From the NCBI RefSeq assembly GCF_004785645.1, contig NZ_SRPE01000001.1, positions 62,001-126,000 of the forward strand: a stretch of 64,000 nucleotides of DNA. Direction: 5' to 3'. Below the pieces are notes generated by a model. That model ran no database searches. It was not told where the DNA came from and was given only the letters and a program-made list of their open reading frames with translations. Position numbers and translations under genes: made by a program. The DNA comes from Empedobacter tilapiae (GTDB lineage Bacteria; Bacteroidota; Bacteroidia; Flavobacteriales; Weeksellaceae). Below, one piece after another: positions 60,809 to 64,000 of this stretch; position 1 is the first letter of the stretch, and every line of letters begins with the position of its first letter.

Positions 60809-61582
60809 ATGAAAAAATTAAGCCAAAAATCTTTCGAAGAACATGTTAATACTGTAAAAAAATTTTGGAGTAAGAACACTGAAAAAAGGATTAATTCAGA
60901 AGAGAATAATAATTTTAAAACAATTGATGATTTTCAGCGTATTTATGGTTGTCTTTCTATTGGTGAATATTTCATATACATAATTAATCCAAATAAAGGA
61001 ACTTTTGAATATGTTTCTCCTCAAGCAGAAGTTATTTTAGGTTATCCTGCTAACGAATATAGTGCAGAGCTATGTGTTCAGATGGTTCATCCAAAAGATT
61101 TAGAATATGTTATAGATATTCAACAGAAGATAGCAAATTTTAGCATGGAAATAATTCCAGAAGAGAGAGTTAATTATAAGTTTACTTACGATTTTCGTGT
61201 TCTTGATAATAATGATAATATTCATCAAATTCATCTTCAACATTTTTTTTATGAATTGGGTAAAAACCTATTACCAAACCGAGTAATTTGTTTAGCAACT
61301 GATATTACACAATTAAAGGTTGGAGGAATTCCAAAAATGCTTGTTTATGATATTAAGAATGGATTGAATAACCTTCTAAATCCTAAAGTAAACTCTACTC
61401 TTCATTTAACAAAAAAAGAAAATGAAATTATAGAATATCTAATAAAAGGTTATACGAGCCAGGATATAGCAAACGCTATAGGTTTAAGCAAACATACTGT
61501 TGATACGCATCGTAGAAATATTTTGAAAAAGAACAACTGTTCTAATACTTCAGAATTATTTAGTCTTTATTTTAAAAAATAA
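60809..61582 (+). CDS. PAS-domain LuxR-type transcriptional regulator
   Basis: A 257-residue cytoplasmic regulator. A PAS fold covers about residues 45-170 (IYIINPNKGTFEYVSPQAEVILGYPANEY, MVHPKDLEYVIDIQQKI), and a LuxR helix-turn-helix the last ~60 residues (LTKKENEIIEYLIKGYTS, then ANAIGLSKHTVDTHRRNIL). There is no receiver domain, so it is not a classical response regulator; a small molecule or redox signal sensed by PAS is inferred. It is transcribed alone; the inverted repeat ~50 nt upstream may be its control region. Confidence 0.88.
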   Translation: MKKLSQKSFEEHVNTVKKFWSKNTEKRINSEENNNFKTIDDFQRIYGCLSIGEYFIYIINPNKGTFEYVSPQAEVILGYPANEYSAELCVQMVHPKDLEYVIDIQQKIANFSMEIIPEERVNYKFTYDFRVLDNNDNIHQIHLQHFFYELGKNLLPNRVICLATDITQLKVGGIPKMLVYDIKNGLNNLLNPKVNSTLHLTKKENEIIEYLIKGYTSQDIANAIGLSKHTVDTHRRNILKKNNCSNTSELFSLYFKK

Positions 61583-61585
61583 AAA

Positions 61586-61891
61586 AGCAAGCCGATAAGC
61601 CGGGTTCTGTCATCTTAATGAATTAAAATGCTTTGTCATTTATCTAGTATTTTAGTTACCTAAAACATCAATCTGCCTACCCCCCAGCAACGAACGAGTA
61701 GCCCTTAACTGCTGGTATACATGGCATTGCTCCGCATAGAGTTTACCTGGTTTCACTACAGCCGAACTGTACATACTTTCTGTTGCACTTGTCCTCGCCT
61801 CTCGACGGACGGGCGTTACCCGCTATGCTTACTCTTTGGAGCCCGGACTTTCCTCTTCACATACATGAAGCGACAAAGTGGCTTGCTGAGC
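61586..61891 (-). ncRNA. rnpB: RNase P RNA, bacterial type A
   Basis: The catalytic RNA that trims tRNA 5' ends. On the minus strand the conserved blocks occur in order: GAGGAAAGTCCGGGCTCC (61838-61855), GTGCAACAGAAAG, AAACCAGGTAAACTC, GGTAGGCAGATTGAT, and ACAGAACCCGGCTTATCGGC (61591-61610). The P1 helix is a perfect 8-bp pairing of 61882-61889 with 61586-61593. The T-run following P1 on the minus strand can serve as terminator. An exact -7 box just upstream predicts a start near 61891, which agrees with the P1 position. The ends are good to a few bases. Confidence 0.96.
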
Positions 61892-61894
61892 GCA

Positions 61895-61902
61895 AATGTA
61901 CG
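61895..61902 (-). promoter_or_regulatory. rnpB -7 box TACATTTG (minus strand)
   Basis: Exact TAnnTTTG four bases upstream of the expected 5' end of RNase P RNA. Because that 5' end is fixed by helix P1, it also calibrates the box-to-start distance used for other genes here. Confidence 0.75.
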
Positions 61903-61917
61903 GTAAAAGTTACCGAA
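61903..61917 (-). promoter_or_regulatory. Palindrome CGGTAA-AAG-TTACCG in the rnpB promoter
   Basis: Two perfect 6-bp arms directly upstream of the -7 box, in the promoter spacer. It could be a binding site for a regulator of rnpB. Confidence 0.4.
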
Positions 61918-61923
61918 ATAAAA

Positions 61924-61955
61924 AAAGGCTCGAACAAAAATATTCAAGCCTTTCT
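61924..61955 (-). terminator. Terminator of clpC
   Basis: A GC-containing stem (AGGCT arms extended with TTGAA/TTCGA and one G-U pair) followed by a T-run on the minus strand, about 20 nt beyond the clpC stop codon. Confidence 0.75.
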
Positions 61956-61973
61956 ATTATAGAAACTTAGATG

Positions 61974-64000
61974 TTATTCTGATTTTTCTTCTTTTGTTTT
62001 TCCTTTTACAGAAATTTTAACGCCATCTTTTGCTTCATTTAAATCAAGGATTAATTCATCTCCTTCACTAATTACAGCATTGATGATTTCTTCTGCCATC
62101 GGATCTTCGATATATTTCTGAATAGCACGTTTCAACGGACGAGCACCATAATCTTTATCAAATCCTTTGTCAGCTATAAAATTCTTCGCTTCCTCAGTTA
62201 ATTCGATATGATAATTTAAAGCTGTTAAACGCTCTATTAAACTTGCCAATTCAATATCGATGATTTTCATGATATCTTCTTTTGTTAACGAATTAAAGAA
62301 GATAATATCATCAATACGATTTAAAAATTCTGGAGCAAAAGCACGTTTTAAAGCTGTTTCAATTGTTGATTTTGCGCGTTCATCAGCAGAATCTTTTTTA
62401 GATGAAGTTCCAAATCCAACACCATCTCCAAACTCTTTCAATTGTCTTGTACCAATGTTAGACGTTAAAATGATAATCGTATTACGGAAATCAACTTTAC
62501 GACCTAAACTATCAGTTACATGACCATCATCTAAAATTTGTAATAAAATATTGAATACATCTGGATGCGCTTTCTCAATCTCATCTAACAAAATTACCGC
62601 ATATGGTTTACGACGAACTGCTTCTGTCAATTGTCCACCTTCTTCGTAACCAACGTAACCCGGAGGTGCCCCAACTAAGCGAGAAACGGCAAATTTCTCC
62701 ATGTATTCTGACATATCGATACGAATTAATGAATCGTTAGAATCAAAGATTTCTTTTGCCAAAACTTTCGCTAATTGTGTTTTACCAACCCCCGTAGTTC
62801 CTAAGAAAATGAATGAACCAATTGGTTTGTTTGGATCTTTCAATCCTGCACGATTACGCTGAATTGCTTTCACAACTTTCGTTACCGCTTCATCTTGACC
62901 AATTACTTTTCCTTTCATTAACTCATTCATCTGAGCTAATTTTTTCAATTCTTTCTCAGCTACACGATGTACAGGAACTCCAGACATCAACGAAACAACT
63001 TCCGCTACATTTTCTTCTGTAACTGTTTCACGATTCTCTTTCGATTCTTGTACCCATTTTGCTTGCTCACGTTTCAAATCACTTTCTATCTGTTTCTCTG
63101 AATCACGTAAACGAGCAGCTTCTTCGTATTTTTGAGATTTTACAACTTTCGTTTTCTCTTCGCGAACTTCTTCTAATTTTGCTTCAAGATCTAAAATTTC
63201 TTGTGGAACTTTTATATTCTTGATATGTACACGAGAACCCGCTTCATCTAAAGCGTCAATCGCTTTATCTGGCAAGAAACGATCTGTAATATAACGTGTT
63301 GTCAAATTAACACAAGCTTGTAACGCTTCGTCTGTATAATTTACATTGTGATGCGCTTCATACTTATCTTTGATGTTATGTAAAATCTGTAATGTTTCTT
63401 CTGGAGTTGTTGGCTCAACCATCACATTTTGAAAACGACGAACTAATGCGCCATCTTTTTCAATATATTGACGATATTCATCTAACGTTGTGGCACCAAT
63501 ACATTGTAATTCACCTCTTGCTAATGCAGGTTTGAACATGTTAGAAGCATCTAAAGAACCTGTTGCTCCTCCTGCTCCAACAATTGTATGTAACTCATCA
63601 ATGAAAAGAATAATGTCATCATTTTTCTCTAATTCATTCATGATTGCTTTCATACGTTCTTCAAATTGTCCACGATATTTAGTGCCAGCAACTAATGACG
63701 CTAAATCTAATGTTACCACACGTTTGTTAAACAACACACGTGAAACCTTACGTTGTACAATTCTTAAAGCTAAACCTTCTGCAATTGCAGATTTACCAAC
63801 ACCTGGTTCTCCAATTAACAATGGATTATTCTTTTTACGACGAGAAAGAATTTGAGAAACTCGTTCTATTTCTTTTTCACGTCCAACTACAGGATCTAAT
63901 TTTCCTTCTTGCGCAATCGCTGTTAAATCTCGTCCAAAATTATCTAAAACTGGAGTTTTACTTTTCGAAGTAGATTTACTTGTTGACGCACGCTCAAAAT
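61974..64000 (-). CDS. clpC: ATP-dependent Clp protease ATP-binding subunit ClpC (5' end outside window)
   Basis: The frame is open to the right edge; about 675 C-terminal residues are seen. They include AAA+ domain 1 (Walker A GEPGVGKS, IILFIDELHTIVGAGGATG), a middle region with a UVR motif (KSQKYEEAARLRDSEKQIE), AAA+ domain 2 (GTTGVGKT, VILLDEIEKAHPDVFN, LTSNIGTRQL) and the C-terminal D2-small domain (DKGFDKDYGARPLKRAIQ). The UVR motif and short middle domain identify ClpC rather than the disaggregase ClpB. It unfolds substrates for ClpP and is a stress and protein-quality factor. A TTG at 63821 is internal, not the start. Confidence 0.95.
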   Translation of the reverse strand, partial: FERASTSKSTSKSKTPVLDNFGRDLTAIAQEGKLDPVVGREKEIERVSQILSRRKKNNPLLIGEPGVGKSAIAEGLALRIVQRKVSRVLFNKRVVTLDLASLVAGTKYRGQFEERMKAIMNELEKNDDIILFIDELHTIVGAGGATGSLDASNMFKPALARGELQCIGATTLDEYRQYIEKDGALVRRFQNVMVEPTTPEETLQILHNIKDKYEAHHNVNYTDEALQACVNLTTRYITDRFLPDKAIDALDEAGSRVHIKNIKVPQEILDLEAKLEEVREEKTKVVKSQKYEEAARLRDSEKQIESDLKREQAKWVQESKENRETVTEENVAEVVSLMSGVPVHRVAEKELKKLAQMNELMKGKVIGQDEAVTKVVKAIQRNRAGLKDPNKPIGSFIFLGTTGVGKTQLAKVLAKEIFDSNDSLIRIDMSEYMEKFAVSRLVGAPPGYVGYEEGGQLTEAVRRKPYAVILLDEIEKAHPDVFNILLQILDDGHVTDSLGRKVDFRNTIIILTSNIGTRQLKEFGDGVGFGTSSKKDSADERAKSTIETALKRAFAPEFLNRIDDIIFFNSLTKEDIMKIIDIELASLIERLTALNYHIELTEEAKNFIADKGFDKDYGARPLKRAIQKYIEDPMAEEIINAVISEGDELILDLNEAKDGVKISVKGKTKEEKSE

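Noticed and set aside
61721-61906. 61-codon open frame on the plus strand
   Set aside because: It lies wholly inside the RNase P RNA gene on the minus strand, whose conserved blocks explain the sequence.
63821-63821. TTG start for ClpC at this position
   Set aside because: The frame continues to the window edge with typical ClpC sequence (NFGRDLTAIAQEGKLDPVVG), so the gene is cut by the window, not started here.
1-64000. tRNA, rRNA, tmRNA, insertion sequences with transposase, integrases, riboswitches
   Set aside because: None could be recognised by motif on either strand; a covariance-model search would be needed to exclude small RNAs fully.

Overview
The window is an AT-rich chromosomal segment of a Bacteroidota bacterium, most likely class Flavobacteriia and family Weeksellaceae (an Empedobacter-like genome is my best guess; this is inference, not a database result). 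Evidence for the phylum: a SusC/SusD pair, a type IX secretion (T9SS) C-terminal sorting domain, GLPGLI and DUF2723 proteins, many small PorT-like outer-membrane barrels, transketolase split into two genes, no useful Shine-Dalgarno sequences, and many promoters with the Bacteroidota -7 box TAnnTTTG. That box also decides several start codons, because it lies inside the longest open frame of some genes.

Layout. 1-5.5 kb: tail of a membrane protein, two outer-membrane barrels and a very large DUF2723 membrane protein. 5.7-14.3 kb: guaB, a SusD/SusC pair whose SusC lacks roughly a third of its barrel, rnhB, and a secreted metzincin protease with CUB and T9SS domains. 14.4-19.4 kb: ddl-coaD, divergent from a PASTA protein, an RluA-family pseudouridine synthase and a DEAD-box helicase. 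19.3-24.7 kb (minus strand): a barrel, a dicarboxylate symporter, a GIY-YIG nuclease gene enclosed by an inverted repeat, cinA, a GLPGLI protein and lipA. 24.9-30.5 kb: two NlpE-like lipoproteins flanking an alkyltransferase, galE-Nudix, a sugar aminotransferase and waaA (surface polysaccharide and LPS). 30.6-35.1 kb: a BlaI-type repressor and M56 sensor pair bracketed by three outer-membrane barrels. 35.2-41.2 kb: a RecB/AddA-like helicase-nuclease, uvrC, a small membrane protein and a DinB protein.

41.4-46.7 kb: gcvT, a run of small unknown proteins with a YiiX-like lipoprotein, then bcp, queD, idi and birA. 46.8-51.4 kb: one long operon-like run rsfS-ftsH-LUD-cdsA-psd (ribosome silencing, membrane proteolysis, phospholipid synthesis). 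51.5-56.3 kb: a His-rich lipoprotein, a recR-phosphoribosyltransferase-HAD operon, a sodium:solute symporter, proC and a small conserved protein. 56.3-60.7 kb: an unusual 22-nt-phased palindromic element followed by the two transketolase halves, which are separated by two unknown secreted proteins. 60.8-64 kb: a PAS-LuxR regulator, the RNase P RNA gene (rnpB, minus strand) and the C-terminal part of clpC, running off the window.

Most of the window is ordinary core genome. The parts most worth a second look are the inverted-repeat-bounded GIY-YIG gene (21304-21651), the 22-nt-phased AAACCT element (56403-56512), the internally deleted SusC (8998-11220), the two secreted proteins inside the transketolase operon (57482-59674), and the BlaI-type operator next to the start of its own repressor gene (31379-31388). 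No tRNA, rRNA operon, classical insertion sequence, CRISPR array or riboswitch was found.
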